NCBI GenBank assembly: GCA_050305135.1
Contig: JBNLET010000011.1
Coordinates: forward strand, 1 to 31,976
DNA length: 31,976 nucleotides
Reading direction: 5' to 3'
Origin: Cognatazoarcus sp050305135
GTDB taxonomy: Bacteria; Pseudomonadota; Gammaproteobacteria; Burkholderiales; Rhodocyclaceae
Shown here: piece by piece, positions 17,077-26,146 of the stretch
How the letters are laid out: each line of letters starts with the position of its first letter
Position numbering within the stretch: position 1 is the first letter of the stretch
The notes under the pieces: generated by a model
The model's database searches: none
What the model was told of the DNA's origin: nothing
Seen by the model: the letters and a program-made list of their open reading frames with translations, nothing else
Position numbers and translations under genes: made by a program

Positions 17077-20000
17077 ATGCGGGTCTTTCTGAGCTACAGC
17101 ACCCAGGATCAACTCGACGCCGACGCTCTCAGGCGCGCGCTGCTCGGCCGTCGGCCGGAGCTGGACATCTATTTCGCGCCCCACCGCAACGAGGTCGGCG
17201 CCTACTGGATCGCCCGGCTCGACGAGGAACTGGCCGCGGCCGACGCGGTGGTGCTGGTGCTCGGCGAGCGGGTCGGGCCGTGGCAGGAACTCGAATACTT
17301 CGACGCGCTGCGCCGCAACCGCGCCGCCGGCCGTCCGCTGCTGGCACCGGTGCTGGTCGGCGAGGCGGCGCCGGGCCTGCCGTTCCTGGACCACTTCCAC
17401 CGCCTCGACGCGCGCCGGCTCGGCATGGCCGACGTGGTGGACGGGCTGCTCGCCGCCCTCGACGGCCAGAGCCCCGGCGAGCCGGTGCAGCCCTGGCAGC
17501 AGCTCAATCCCTACCGCGGCCTGCTGGCGATGGAGACCCAGGACGCGGCCTACTTCTTCGGCCGCGAGCTGCTGTCCACCCGAGTCCTCGGCGCGATGGC
17601 GGTGGCGCCGAACCACATCCACACGCTGGTCGGCAATTCGGGTGTCGGCAAGTCCTCGCTGGCCCAGGCCGGCGTCATCGGCGCGCTGCGCAGCCAGCTC
17701 TGGCCCTCCGGTTCCGCCCAGCCCTGGCCGGAGGCGCTGGCCGACAGCCGCGCCTGGCCGGTGGTGCGGCTGTCGCCCGGCAGCCGGCCGCTGCTGTCGC
17801 TGGCGCGCGCCTTCGTCGCGCTGTGGCGCGAGAGCGCCGACGAGATCGAGCAGGAGGCGCACAAGTGGCAGGACCATCTGGCCGACGGCGCGGCGCTGGG
17901 CTCGCTGCTGGAGACGGCCCTCAGCCGCGTCGCCTTCCGCATGGACGCCGAACCGCCGCAGCGCGTGCTGCTGTACCTGGACCAGGCCGAGGAGCTGTAC
18001 AGCCGTGCCGACCCGCTGCAGGCGCAGCGCTTCTCGGCGCTGATGGCCGAAGCCGCCGCATCGCACGAGGTGCTGGCGCTGATGAGCCTGCGCGCCGACT
18101 ACTACGGACGGCTGCAGAACGACGCCGCCCTCTACCCGGTGGTCCGCACCGTGGACGTGCCGCCGCTCGACCGGACCGGCATCGAGCGCGTGGTGCGCCT
18201 GCCGGCCGGGCGGCTGGGGGCGCGTTTCGAGAGCGAGGAGGCGGTGCAGCAGATCGTTTCGGCCGCGGCCCGCCAGCCCGCCGCGCTGCCGATGCTGTCC
18301 GACCTGCTGGCCGACGCTTGGCGCGAGATGCAGGAGGATGCCCGCGCCGACGGCGTGCTGCGGCTGCCGCCCGGCTTCGTGGACATCAGCCGGCCGCTGG
18401 CCGACAAGGCCGAGCGCTTCCTGGCCGGCCAGCCGGACAGCCTCGATCTGTTGCGCCGGCTGTTCACGCTCAAGCTGGCGCTGCTGCCGCGCGAGGGCCA
18501 GGCGATGCGCCGGCGCGCGCGCCGCAGCGAGTGCGGCGAGGCCGAGTGGCGCCTGATCGAGGCCATGGCGGGGCGGCAGTGGCGGCTGTTGACGCTGGGC
18601 CGCGAGGCCGGCGAGGCCACCGCCGAAGTGGCCCACGAGGCCTTGCTGAGGCACTGGCCGCGGGTCGTGCGCTGGCTCGACGACGCGCGCGAGTTCCTGG
18701 TGTGGAAGAGCCGCTTCGAAGCCGACTACCGCAGTTGGGAGGAGGCCGGCGAGCTGATCCGCGAGCGCACGCTGCTGACTGGCTTGGCGCTCGATGTGGC
18801 GGTGCGCTGGAAGGGCGAGCGGGCGGCCGACCTGACCGCCGGCGAGCGCCTCTACATCGAGGAGAGCGTGCGCGCCGCCGAAGCCGCCGGCGAGCGCGAG
18901 CGGGCCGCCCAGCGCCGCCTGCAGCGGCAGCGTCGGCTGATCCTGGCGCTGGTGTTCGGCGCGCTGCTGGTGGTCGGTGCCATCGCGCTGCACGCGCTCG
19001 ACCTGCGCGACCAGGCGCGCCATTCGGAGAAACTGGCGCGGCTGTCCGAGCAGCAGGCGATGGAAGCCCGCAGGGTCGCCGAGGAGCAGCGCCAGGCGGC
19101 CTTGCGCGAGGCGGATCTGGCCAACGCGCGGCGGCTGGCCGGCATCGCCGGCGGCTTGTTCGAGCGCGCCGCCGGCGAGACCACGCTGGCCGCGCTGCTG
19201 GCGGCCGAGTCGATGCGGCGCAGCGCCACTTCGGAGGGGCGGGAGGTGCTGCGCCGGGCGCTGGACCTGCTGCCGCCGGCCGCCGAGACGCTGGACGCCC
19301 CATGGCCGCACGCGCGCCTGCTGGTCAGCGGCGACGCTGGGGTGGTCGCTTTCGCCCGCCACCTGGACGACGGCACGCCGGGGCCGGACAGCGAAGTGTC
19401 GATCCGCCGCGGCACGGCGAAGGACGCGGCGGTGACGCTGGCGCCGGGGCGGCTGGCGACGCTGGCGCTGTCGCCCGGCGGCGAGCTGCTGGCCACGGTG
19501 CGCGCCGGCGACGGCGTGCTGGCGGTGTGGGACACGAAGAGCGGCAAACCGCGCTTCGAACGCCCGCTGGAGGCCCGCAGCGTGCAATTCTCGGCCGACG
19601 GCAAGCGCCTGCTGGTGCGCGCCGCGGCGCGCCAGGAGGTGGTGCTGGATGCGCACGACGGCCGCGAGGTGGCGCGCATCGGCATGCCGGCCGGCGTCGA
19701 CGCGGTCCGCCTGCAGGCGGACCGCCGCACGCTGGTCAGCTTCGGCGCCGACCGGCACTTCCGCGCCTGGGACGGCGTGCGGGCGCGCGCGCTGTGGACC
19801 TCGAGCGAAGCGCGGCCGGACGCCGAGGGCGTCGTGCTGAGCGACGACGGGCGCCGCTTCGCCGACCTCTCGGCCGACGGCCGCAGCATCGAGATCGGCG
19901 ATACCGCCAGCGGACATGCCGCGCGCAGCATCCCGGTCGGCGAGCGCGGCATGCACCAGCTCTCGGCCGACGGCTCGCGCCTGCTGTGGCTGACCTTTCG

Positions 20001-22518
20001 GCCGCCCGGCCAGCAGGACGAATTGCAGCTGTGGAACACCGAGGACGGCAGCCTGGTCCATCGCCGGCCGCTGCACCATTCGATGCGGCGGGTCGAGTTC
20101 CTGCCCGGCTCCGACATCGTCGCGCTGTCGGCCGGTCGCAGCAGCCGCGACGAGGCACCGGGCTACGTCGAACTGATCGACGCCGCCGACGGCAAGAGCT
20201 TCTGGCGCGCGCCCTGGCAGGAAGGCTTCGCGCGCGTGATGCCGATGGGGCCCGACATGCTGGCCGTCAGCGGCGGCCGCGGCGGACGGCTGCTGACGCC
20301 GCCCGGGGAGCTGCCGGCGACGCTGGGCGACGCCGCCGTCGTGGCGGCGCTGTCGATCGACGCCGTGCAGCAGGTGGCGCTGGCCCGCCGCAGCCCGGAC
20401 GCGGCCGGCGACGGCGACCGCATCGAGATCCGCTCGCGCGACGACGGTGCCTTGCTGCGCAGCATCGAGACCGGCGCGCGGGTCGCGCTGCTGGCCGCCG
20501 ACGCGGACGGCGAGCGGCTGTTCGCGGTGCTGCGCGCCGAGGGTGGTGAATGGGTGCGGGCCTGGCGCCTCGACGACGGCAGCCGGCTCGGCGGTTTCCG
20601 GGTGGACGGCAGCGTGGTGCGGCTGTGGCCGCTGGCCGGCGGAGAGCGCCTGGCGCTGCGCAGCCGGCTCGGCGAACTCACGCTGTGGCGGCTGTCCGAC
20701 GGCACGCGCTACGGCCGCTTCTCGCACCTGGCGGCGGCCGACCGCCAGGCACTGGCCGCCGCGGCGCCGCGCGCGCTGACCGAGATGTCCGGCACGCTGC
20801 AGCTGTGGGATCTCGACGACGGCCGCGAGCTTGCCCGGCTGGCGGCCGATGCGCCGCTGGAGCAGCCGGTGCTGTCGCCGGACGGCCGGCGCGTGGCCTG
20901 GCTGGCGCAGCAAGGCAACGGCGTGGCGATGCTGCGCAGCTGGCAACCGCCGGAGGCGCCGGCCGACGCCGCGCTGCGGCTGGTTGACCCACGTGCGCTG
21001 TTCTTTTCGCCCGACGGACAGCAGTTGCTGGCGCGGCTCGGGCGCGGCGAGCTGCAGCTCATCGATGCCGCCGCACTGGAGGTGAAGGCGCAGTTGCAGC
21101 CGCTGCCCGGCGGTCAATTCGTCCGCGCCCGCTTCGCCGCCGACGGCTCGGCGCTGCTGGCCGAGGAGCGCGCCGAGGGGCGCCGCGCGCTGCGCGTCTT
21201 CGCGCTGCCGCAGGCGACCGAGGTGGCGCGCTTCGACCTCGACGGGTCCTGGCTGCCGTGGCCGGCGGGCCAGGTGGCGCGGGTCGATGCCGACGGCGGC
21301 TGGGCCGTGCTCGATCCGGCCGCCGCGACGGCGGACCTGCGCCTGCTGACGGCCGCGCCGGAGAACTTCGTCCGTTCGCGCGGGGCCGGCCGGCTGATCG
21401 CCAGCATCCCGGCCGCGGCGGTCGAGTCGATGCCGCAGCCGCTGCGGGAGTCGGTGGTCGCGGCGCCGGGCGGCGAGGCGGCCGGCGCGCCGTGGGCGCT
21501 GGACGGCCGCGGCGACCGGCTGGCCCTGGTCGGCGAGGACGGCGTGGCGATCGTCGATGCCCGCGACGGGCGGCGCATCGCGCACTGGCCCGAGGTGCGC
21601 TTCGAGGGTGCCGGCATCGCGGTCGGGCCCCATCTGCGCCCGGTGCGGGGGCTGCAGTTCATCGGTGGCGGCGACGGCGTGGCGGCCTTCGACACCACTG
21701 CCTACGGCCTTGCCGAGCAGTCGTCGAGGCTGTGGCTGTGGCACTGGAGCGACGGCCCGGCGCTACTGATCAACGACGGCAATCCGGTCAACGGCATCGC
21801 CGCCAGCCGGGACGGTGCCTGGCTGGCCAGCGCCGAGGGGGCGCTGAGCCGGGACGGCAGCGGCGAGCAGTGGCATGCCGTCGGGCGGCACCAATTGCGC
21901 ATCTGGGACGCGCGCAGCGGCGAGCTGCTGCGCACGCTGCCGTTCGAATCGCCGGTCGATGCGGTGGCCTTCAGTCCCGACGGCAGCCTGCTGGCGGCGC
22001 GCGGTTCGCAGCGCGTGCGGGTGTTCTCGACCGGCGACTGGGAGCTGCGGGCCGAATTCCCGCTCGAGGGCGAGCACTTCGTCGGCGGCGGCGTGGTCTT
22101 TGCCGACGACCAGTGGGTGGCCGCCAGTGCCGAACAAGGGGTCTGGCTGTGGGCGGTGTCCAGCGGCGAGCGTCGGCTGCTGCCGCACAAGCAGGGCTGG
22201 GAGCGGCTCGAGCCGGTGTCCGGCGGCCGGCTGCTGAGCCACGACCGCTCCGGTGCCAGCCTGTGGTCGCTGCCGGCCGGCGAGCTGCTGTTCCGCTACC
22301 AGCCGCCGGTCGCGGACGGCGGCGTGCTGGACGCCTTCGTGGCCGAGCCATCCGGCGAGCTGCTGATCGTCGATGGCGGCGGATTGCTGCGGCCGCGCTG
22401 GCAGGCCGGCGAACTGCTGGCCGAGGTGTGCCGGCGCCTGACGCGGGACTTCAGCGACACCGAATGGTCGCTGTACGTGGGCGCGGAGCGCCGGCCGGGG
22501 CCCTGCGCCGGCGGCTGA
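17077..22518 (+). CDS. TIR-nSTAND1-transmembrane-WD40 signalling protein
   Basis: 1813-residue STAND-type protein. Residues 1-~125 are a TIR domain (MRVFLSYSTQ start; W69 and E73 in GPWQELEY, E73 at the position of the NADase glutamate of active TIRs). Residues ~144-600 are a nucleotide-binding nSTAND1 module: signature NPYRGL and FFGRE at 144-164, Walker A GNSGVGKSS at 186-194, and Walker B VLLYLDQAEEL with D302. One membrane helix lies at ~619-640 (LILALVFGALLVVGAIAL). A charged helical linker (~645-720) follows. The last ~1050 residues are WD40-like propeller repeats with LSPGGELLATV and FSPDGSLLA units, ending in the family's EW-x-x-Y tail. In known STAND proteins the repeat domain senses a ligand, the NTPase oligomerises and the N-terminal domain acts; NAD+ cleavage during phage defence or stress is possible but unproven. 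GGGGCGAG precedes the start. The Sel1-repeat gene follows by 82-115 bases. Confidence 0.85.
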   Translation: MRVFLSYSTQDQLDADALRRALLGRRPELDIYFAPHRNEVGAYWIARLDEELAAADAVVLVLGERVGPWQELEYFDALRRNRAAGRPLLAPVLVGEAAPGLPFLDHFHRLDARRLGMADVVDGLLAALDGQSPGEPVQPWQQLNPYRGLLAMETQDAAYFFGRELLSTRVLGAMAVAPNHIHTLVGNSGVGKSSLAQAGVIGALRSQLWPSGSAQPWPEALADSRAWPVVRLSPGSRPLLSLARAFVALWRESADEIEQEAHKWQDHLADGAALGSLLETALSRVAFRMDAEPPQRVLLYLDQAEELYSRADPLQAQRFSALMAEAAASHEVLALMSLRADYYGRLQNDAALYPVVRTVDVPPLDRTGIERVVRLPAGRLGARFESEEAVQQIVSAAARQPAALPMLSDLLADAWREMQEDARADGVLRLPPGFVDISRPLADKAERFLAGQPDSLDLLRRLFTLKLALLPREGQAMRRRARRSECGEAEWRLIEAMAGRQWRLLTLGREAGEATAEVAHEALLRHWPRVVRWLDDAREFLVWKSRFEADYRSWEEAGELIRERTLLTGLALDVAVRWKGERAADLTAGERLYIEESVRAAEAAGERERAAQRRLQRQRRLILALVFGALLVVGAIALHALDLRDQARHSEKLARLSEQQAMEARRVAEEQRQAALREADLANARRLAGIAGGLFERAAGETTLAALLAAESMRRSATSEGREVLRRALDLLPPAAETLDAPWPHARLLVSGDAGVVAFARHLDDGTPGPDSEVSIRRGTAKDAAVTLAPGRLATLALSPGGELLATVRAGDGVLAVWDTKSGKPRFERPLEARSVQFSADGKRLLVRAAARQEVVLDAHDGREVARIGMPAGVDAVRLQADRRTLVSFGADRHFRAWDGVRARALWTSSEARPDAEGVVLSDDGRRFADLSADGRSIEIGDTASGHAARSIPVGERGMHQLSADGSRLLWLTFRPPGQQDELQLWNTEDGSLVHRRPLHHSMRRVEFLPGSDIVALSAGRSSRDEAPGYVELIDAADGKSFWRAPWQEGFARVMPMGPDMLAVSGGRGGRLLTPPGELPATLGDAAVVAALSIDAVQQVALARRSPDAAGDGDRIEIRSRDDGALLRSIETGARVALLAADADGERLFAVLRAEGGEWVRAWRLDDGSRLGGFRVDGSVVRLWPLAGGERLALRSRLGELTLWRLSDGTRYGRFSHLAAADRQALAAAAPRALTEMSGTLQLWDLDDGRELARLAADAPLEQPVLSPDGRRVAWLAQQGNGVAMLRSWQPPEAPADAALRLVDPRALFFSPDGQQLLARLGRGELQLIDAAALEVKAQLQPLPGGQFVRARFAADGSALLAEERAEGRRALRVFALPQATEVARFDLDGSWLPWPAGQVARVDADGGWAVLDPAAATADLRLLTAAPENFVRSRGAGRLIASIPAAAVESMPQPLRESVVAAPGGEAAGAPWALDGRGDRLALVGEDGVAIVDARDGRRIAHWPEVRFEGAGIAVGPHLRPVRGLQFIGGGDGVAAFDTTAYGLAEQSSRLWLWHWSDGPALLINDGNPVNGIAASRDGAWLASAEGALSRDGSGEQWHAVGRHQLRIWDARSGELLRTLPFESPVDAVAFSPDGSLLAARGSQRVRVFSTGDWELRAEFPLEGEHFVGGGVVFADDQWVAASAEQGVWLWAVSSGERRLLPHKQGWERLEPVSGGRLLSHDRSGASLWSLPAGELLFRYQPPVADGGVLDAFVAEPSGELLIVDGGGLLRPRWQAGELLAEVCRRLTRDFSDTEWSLYVGAERRPGPCAGG

Positions 22519-22600
22519 GCGCGGGCCCGGCCCCTGCTCGTCGAGCGAATCCGCGCGTCCGGCGCGCGGCAGCGGCGGCACGCGCGCGGCGCCGGCTAAG

Positions 22601-24208
22601 ATGCGGAACGAAACGCCGAAGCCGGATCCGCCGATGCTCAGTCTGTCATTCAAGGCCGCCTGCCAACTGCAGCGCTGGCACCAGGGCCTGCCGCCGGAAG
22701 GCCCGATCGCGGCCGAACCGCAGTTGCGGGCCTGCGGCCTCGACTACACGCTCGACAGTCTGGCGCGCATCGACCGGCTGCTGGAGCGGATCCACGCCGT
22801 CGCCAAGCCCTCGCCGCAGGCCTTCGCCAACCACCCCAGCGGCCGCAACCTGTTGTTCCTGCTCGCCTTCTATTCCGGCGAGCTGGTGGCCCGCGGATTT
22901 GCGCGGGTGCCCGAATGGCTGGGCCGGCAACAGGCGCTGGCGCTCGGCGTGGCGGCCGAGCGGCTGCCGTCCGGCGCCGGCTGCACGGTGGTCTGTCGCT
23001 TGGGCGACGACGGGCCGCTGCTGACCCCGCTGGTGCCGCTGCTGGCGCGTCTGCTGGAGGGCGCCGAGCGGCCCGGCCTGCACGACTGGGCCGCGGCCGC
23101 GCTGGCCGCCGCGCCGAAGCCGGTGGCCGGCGACGAACCGCTGCCCGCGCTGCCGCCCGCCGGCATTCCGGTCGCGGTGGCCGAACTGCTGGCCGGCATC
23201 GACGATGACGCCCGCGCGGCGCTGCGCATGGCGATTCCGCCAAATGCGCGCGTCGCGGCGCTGGACGCGCAGCAGGACGCGCTGCTGGAACGCGGCCGGG
23301 TGGTGTGGGCAGCCTTGTGCGGACTCCGTCCCGACGAGGGGTCGGGCGTGGTGCGGCTGCTGTTCGATCCGGCCGGCCGGAGCGGGCGCGACGATCTGCT
23401 GGAACTGGCCCGCCGGCTCGAAGCAATGCCGCAGAGCGTCGGCAACGATGCCGAACTGCAGGCATTGGCCAGGCGCCTGCAAGGCGACGCCGAGCCGCTG
23501 CTCGGCCTGGCGCTGCCGCCGTCCTTCGTGCCCTACCCGCTGCTGCTGTCCGAGACCTGGCTCGAGGCCCGCCTGCTGCCGGGCGGGCGGCTTGCCGGCG
23601 AGGCCTTGCCGGTGCTGGTCGGCGACGCGCCGCAGGGCTGGATCCGGCCGCTGCCGGGCGGGCTGTGGCCGCTCGACCTGCGCGCCGAATGGAATGGGAA
23701 TGCGGCCGCGCAATCCGGCGGGCCGCCGCCCGAGCGCCCTGTCCGCGTCGAGGCGGCCGCGGTCGAGCCGCCGCCGGACCTCGCTGCACTGTACGCCAAG
23801 GGCAAGCGCTACTTCACGGGCGACGGCGTGGCCGAGGACCGCGGCCGGGCGCTGGCGTTGTGGACGCGGGCCGCCGAGGCCGGCCACGGCGGCGCCTGCG
23901 TCAGCCTCGGCAAGATGTACGCCGGCGGCCACGGCGTCGAGGCCGATCCCCACAAGGCCATGAGCTGGTTCCGCCGCGGCGCCGAGCGCGGCGTGGCGCG
24001 CGCGCAGCGCGCGCTGGGCGAGATCCACCTGCAGGTGGACGGCGTCGCGCCCGACCTGATCGAGGCCCAGCACTGGCTCGAGCGGGCGGCCGAGCAGGGC
24101 GATGCGAAGGCCCGCGCGCTGCTGCTCGAATGCGGCTTCGAAGGCGCCGACGAGGCGGATCCGGCGGGTGGCTGGATCGGCTGGCTGCGCGATCGGCTGG
24201 GGCGCTGA
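22601..24208 (+). CDS. Sel1-like repeat protein
   Basis: 535 residues from ATG 22601; an ATG at 22634 (MLSLSFKAAC) is equally possible, since TAAGAT just before 22601 looks more like a -10 box than a Shine-Dalgarno. The N-terminal ~390 residues are alpha-helical, rich in Leu and Ala, and not recognised. Residues ~393-505 hold three Sel1 repeats of about 36 residues: GDGVAEDRGRALALWTRAAE, GHGVEADPHKAMSWFRRGAE and DGVAPDLIEAQHWLERAAE. Sel1 repeats form TPR-like superhelices that bind protein partners. There is no signal peptide or membrane segment, so it is probably cytoplasmic. It follows the TIR-STAND gene closely on the same strand and may be its partner or regulator; this is inference from position only. 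Confidence 0.75.
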   Translation: MRNETPKPDPPMLSLSFKAACQLQRWHQGLPPEGPIAAEPQLRACGLDYTLDSLARIDRLLERIHAVAKPSPQAFANHPSGRNLLFLLAFYSGELVARGFARVPEWLGRQQALALGVAAERLPSGAGCTVVCRLGDDGPLLTPLVPLLARLLEGAERPGLHDWAAAALAAAPKPVAGDEPLPALPPAGIPVAVAELLAGIDDDARAALRMAIPPNARVAALDAQQDALLERGRVVWAALCGLRPDEGSGVVRLLFDPAGRSGRDDLLELARRLEAMPQSVGNDAELQALARRLQGDAEPLLGLALPPSFVPYPLLLSETWLEARLLPGGRLAGEALPVLVGDAPQGWIRPLPGGLWPLDLRAEWNGNAAAQSGGPPPERPVRVEAAAVEPPPDLAALYAKGKRYFTGDGVAEDRGRALALWTRAAEAGHGGACVSLGKMYAGGHGVEADPHKAMSWFRRGAERGVARAQRALGEIHLQVDGVAPDLIEAQHWLERAAEQGDAKARALLLECGFEGADEADPAGGWIGWLRDRLGR

Positions 24209-24247
24209 GCGGCCTCTCCCAGGCCCGGCTCAGGCCGGCGGCCGCTC
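24207..24247. terminator. Long inverted repeat between convergent genes
   Basis: GAGCGGCC at 24207-24214 pairs with GGCCGCTC at 24240-24247, spanning both the Sel1 stop and the RtcR stop (24230-24232). The 25-base loop itself can pair (CCCGGC with GCCGG). It may end both transcripts. Confidence 0.35.
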
Positions 24248-25855
24248 GCTCCCGGCTGCCCGGATGCCGTTCCAGTCGAGGCCGAAGCGGGCCAGGTACT
24301 TGCGCAGCCGGTCGGCGTCATTGACCGATTTGCGCTCCAGGCGCGAGACGTCGAACAGCCGCCTTCCGGCCTCCGATAGGCTGTTGCAGCGGCGGCATTC
24401 GGCGACGACGGCCGCCAGTTGCAGGCGGTCGAAGCGGTCGAGGGCATCCACCGCGTCGCCCAGCAGCGGCCGAAGCGGATCGTCGGGCGCCGACGCCCCC
24501 CAGGCATGGCGCAGGCGGGCGATCTCGTCGGCGACGATGGCCTCGTTGATGCGCCCGGCGTCGGCCAACGTCGCCATGCGCGTCACCGAGGCCGACAGCT
24601 CGCGGAAGTTGCCGCTCCAGTGCGCCTCGGGCGAGGTGGCAAAGCGCAGCCAGGCGCGCTTGGCCTCCACGTTGAAACGCACTGCCTTGCCCATCTCGCG
24701 GGCGTGGCGCGCAAGTTCGAAATCCAGGTTGGGCTCGATGTCTTCGACCCGCTCGGCGAGGCCGGGCAGCGGGAAGGTCCACAGGTTGATGCGCGCGTAG
24801 AGGTCTTCGCGGAAGCGGCCCTCGCGCACCCACTGGCGCAGGTCGCGGTGGGTGCCGGCGATGAGCATGAAGTCGCTCGTCACCTCGGTGTCGCCGCCGA
24901 AGGGGAAGAAGCGCTGCTCCTCGATGGCCTTGAGCAGCATGGCCTGTTCGTCCAGCCCCAGCTCGCCGATCTCGTCGAGAAACAGCATGCCGCCATCGGC
25001 CGCGCGCAGCAGGCCGGCGCGCTCGCTCTGGGCGCCGGTGAACGCCCCCTTCACATGGCCGAACAGCGCCGACATGGCCATGTCGCCGCGCAGGGTGGCG
25101 CAGTTTACCTCCACGAAACGCCCCGTCACCTGATGGCGGCGCTGGCGCAGCTCGAAGATGCGCCGGGCGAGGAAGCTCTTGCCCGCGCCGGTCGGCCCCA
25201 CCAGCAGCACCGGCGCGGTCGAGCGCACCGCCACTTTCTCGATGGCCTCGATGCTGCGGTTGAAGGTCGCGTTGCGCGTGGCGATGCCGCTCTTGAGGAA
25301 GGACACCGTCTCTTCGGCCTCGCGCGCAAAGCGGGTGGCGATGGCGTCGTAGCGCGACAGGTCGAGGTCGATGACGGTGTGCGTGCCGCGCACGTCGCGT
25401 GCTTCGTCCTCATTTTTGCGCTTGCGCGGCGGCGCCGTCTGCAGCAAGCGCGCCGGCAGGTAGCGCGCCTCGGTGAGCAGAAACCAGCAGATCTGCGCCA
25501 CGTGGGTGCCGGTGGTGATGTGCACCAGGTAGTCCTCGGCCTCGGTGTCGAAGGCGTAGCCGCGCGCGAAGTCGTGCAGGGCGGCATACACCTCGCCGAA
25601 ATCCCACGGGTTGCGCAGTTCGACCTCCACCGAGCGCACCTCGGTCTCGGGCGACACGCTGGCGATGTCGAGCTTCACCTTGCTCGCCAGCCCGCGACTG
25701 CGCGCGTCGTGCAGCAACTCCAGCCGATGCACCGGCAGATCGTCCTGCTGGCACAGGCCCACTGTCGGTCGCCACTTCTGCCAGCGTTGCAGGCCGCGAC
25801 CGCCGTAGTCGAGCACCGTGCCGAGAAAGCCGATCACCACCGTCTTGCGTGTCAT
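24230..25855 (-). CDS. rtcR: RtcR, sigma-54-dependent activator of RNA repair genes
   Basis: 541-residue regulator. Residues 1-~180 form the RtcR-type CARF sensor domain (VVIGFLGTVLD at 6-16; the ITTGTHVAQICWFLLTE strand-turn at ~113-129), known in RtcR to respond to RNA fragments with 2',3'-cyclic phosphate ends. Residues ~190-430 form the AAA+ domain: GPTGAGKS 220-227, the sigma-54 contact loop GAFTGA 270-275, and Walker B MLFLDEIGEL with D294/E295. The C-terminus has a helix-turn-helix-like segment (SEAGRRLFDVSRLERKSVND). Length and order match RtcR. The start at 25855 is the first Met of the conserved N-terminus. It is divergent from a sigma-54 promoter at 26005-26020 that leads to RNA repair genes including rtcB. 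The 140 bases upstream are AT-rich for this genome, as expected for a regulatory region. Confidence 0.93.
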   Translation of the reverse strand: MTRKTVVIGFLGTVLDYGGRGLQRWQKWRPTVGLCQQDDLPVHRLELLHDARSRGLASKVKLDIASVSPETEVRSVEVELRNPWDFGEVYAALHDFARGYAFDTEAEDYLVHITTGTHVAQICWFLLTEARYLPARLLQTAPPRKRKNEDEARDVRGTHTVIDLDLSRYDAIATRFAREAEETVSFLKSGIATRNATFNRSIEAIEKVAVRSTAPVLLVGPTGAGKSFLARRIFELRQRRHQVTGRFVEVNCATLRGDMAMSALFGHVKGAFTGAQSERAGLLRAADGGMLFLDEIGELGLDEQAMLLKAIEEQRFFPFGGDTEVTSDFMLIAGTHRDLRQWVREGRFREDLYARINLWTFPLPGLAERVEDIEPNLDFELARHAREMGKAVRFNVEAKRAWLRFATSPEAHWSGNFRELSASVTRMATLADAGRINEAIVADEIARLRHAWGASAPDDPLRPLLGDAVDALDRFDRLQLAAVVAECRRCNSLSEAGRRLFDVSRLERKSVNDADRLRKYLARFGLDWNGIRAAGSERPPA

Positions 25856-25907
25856 GCGCGCGCCAAAAAGATAGAAAACTAGCGAAAAGTATAGATAAGT
25901 CGTGACT

Positions 25908-25947
25908 TTGTCGCACGCCAGAATGCCGTCGTACTCTCGATCGACAA
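25908..25947. promoter_or_regulatory. Candidate RtcR upstream binding site
   Basis: TTGTCG (25908-25913) and CGACAA (25942-25947) form a perfect 6-bp inverted repeat 28 bases apart. Its centre is about 78 bases upstream of the -24 element, the usual zone for bacterial enhancer-binding proteins. The binding sequence of RtcR is not well defined, so this is tentative. Confidence 0.3.
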
Positions 25948-26004
25948 GATAAAACCCAATAGAAACAGGGTGATGTGGTGTGTTTTCACACGCGGCGCCA
26001 TTTC

Positions 26005-26020
26005 TGGCACGCCCCTCGCA
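26005..26020 (+). promoter_or_regulatory. Sigma-54 (-24/-12) promoter
   Basis: TGGCACG-CCCC-TCGCA matches the consensus TGGCACG-N4-TTGC(A/T) at all but one position, with invariant GG (26006-26007) and GC (26018-26019) separated by exactly 10 bases. The predicted start is about 26030. It points away from rtcR toward the noncoding RNA region, slipin and rtcB, as expected for an RtcR-controlled promoter. Confidence 0.8.
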
Positions 26021-26030
26021 ATAAGGCCAT

Positions 26031-26143
26031 CAACCGCGGAATCGCCGCTGGAGTACGGGTTGGGGTTCTGCATGCCCCACCGGTGCGCTCCCGCCGGGTT
26101 GCCGTCGCGTGGGGCGTATGCCGCCTCGGTGAGGAAACGGTTG
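26031..26143 (+). ncRNA. Candidate Y-RNA-like structured noncoding RNA
   Basis: No protein-like frame is present. The ends pair: CAACCG (26031-26036) with CGGTTG (26138-26143). Inside, GCATGCCCCAC (26070-26080) pairs with GTGGGGC-GT-ATGC (26109-26121), an 11-bp helix with a 2-base GT bulge, and CCTC-GGT-GAGG forms a small side hairpin just before the 3' closing strand. The 5' end coincides with the transcription start predicted from the sigma-54 promoter. End-pairing with a long bulged helix is the plan of Y RNAs, and bacterial Y-like RNAs (Yrl) are known beside rtcBA operons. Identity with that class is inference; conservation was not tested. Confidence 0.5.
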
Positions 26144-26146
26144 TCG

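Noticed and set aside
15999..20549. 1516-codon plus-strand frame
   Set aside because: Crosses several minus-strand genes and the STAND gene out of frame; Arg/Ala/Gly-rich shadow.
16552..21744. 1730-codon minus-strand frame
   Set aside because: Antisense to the TIR-STAND gene, which carries the real domain motifs.
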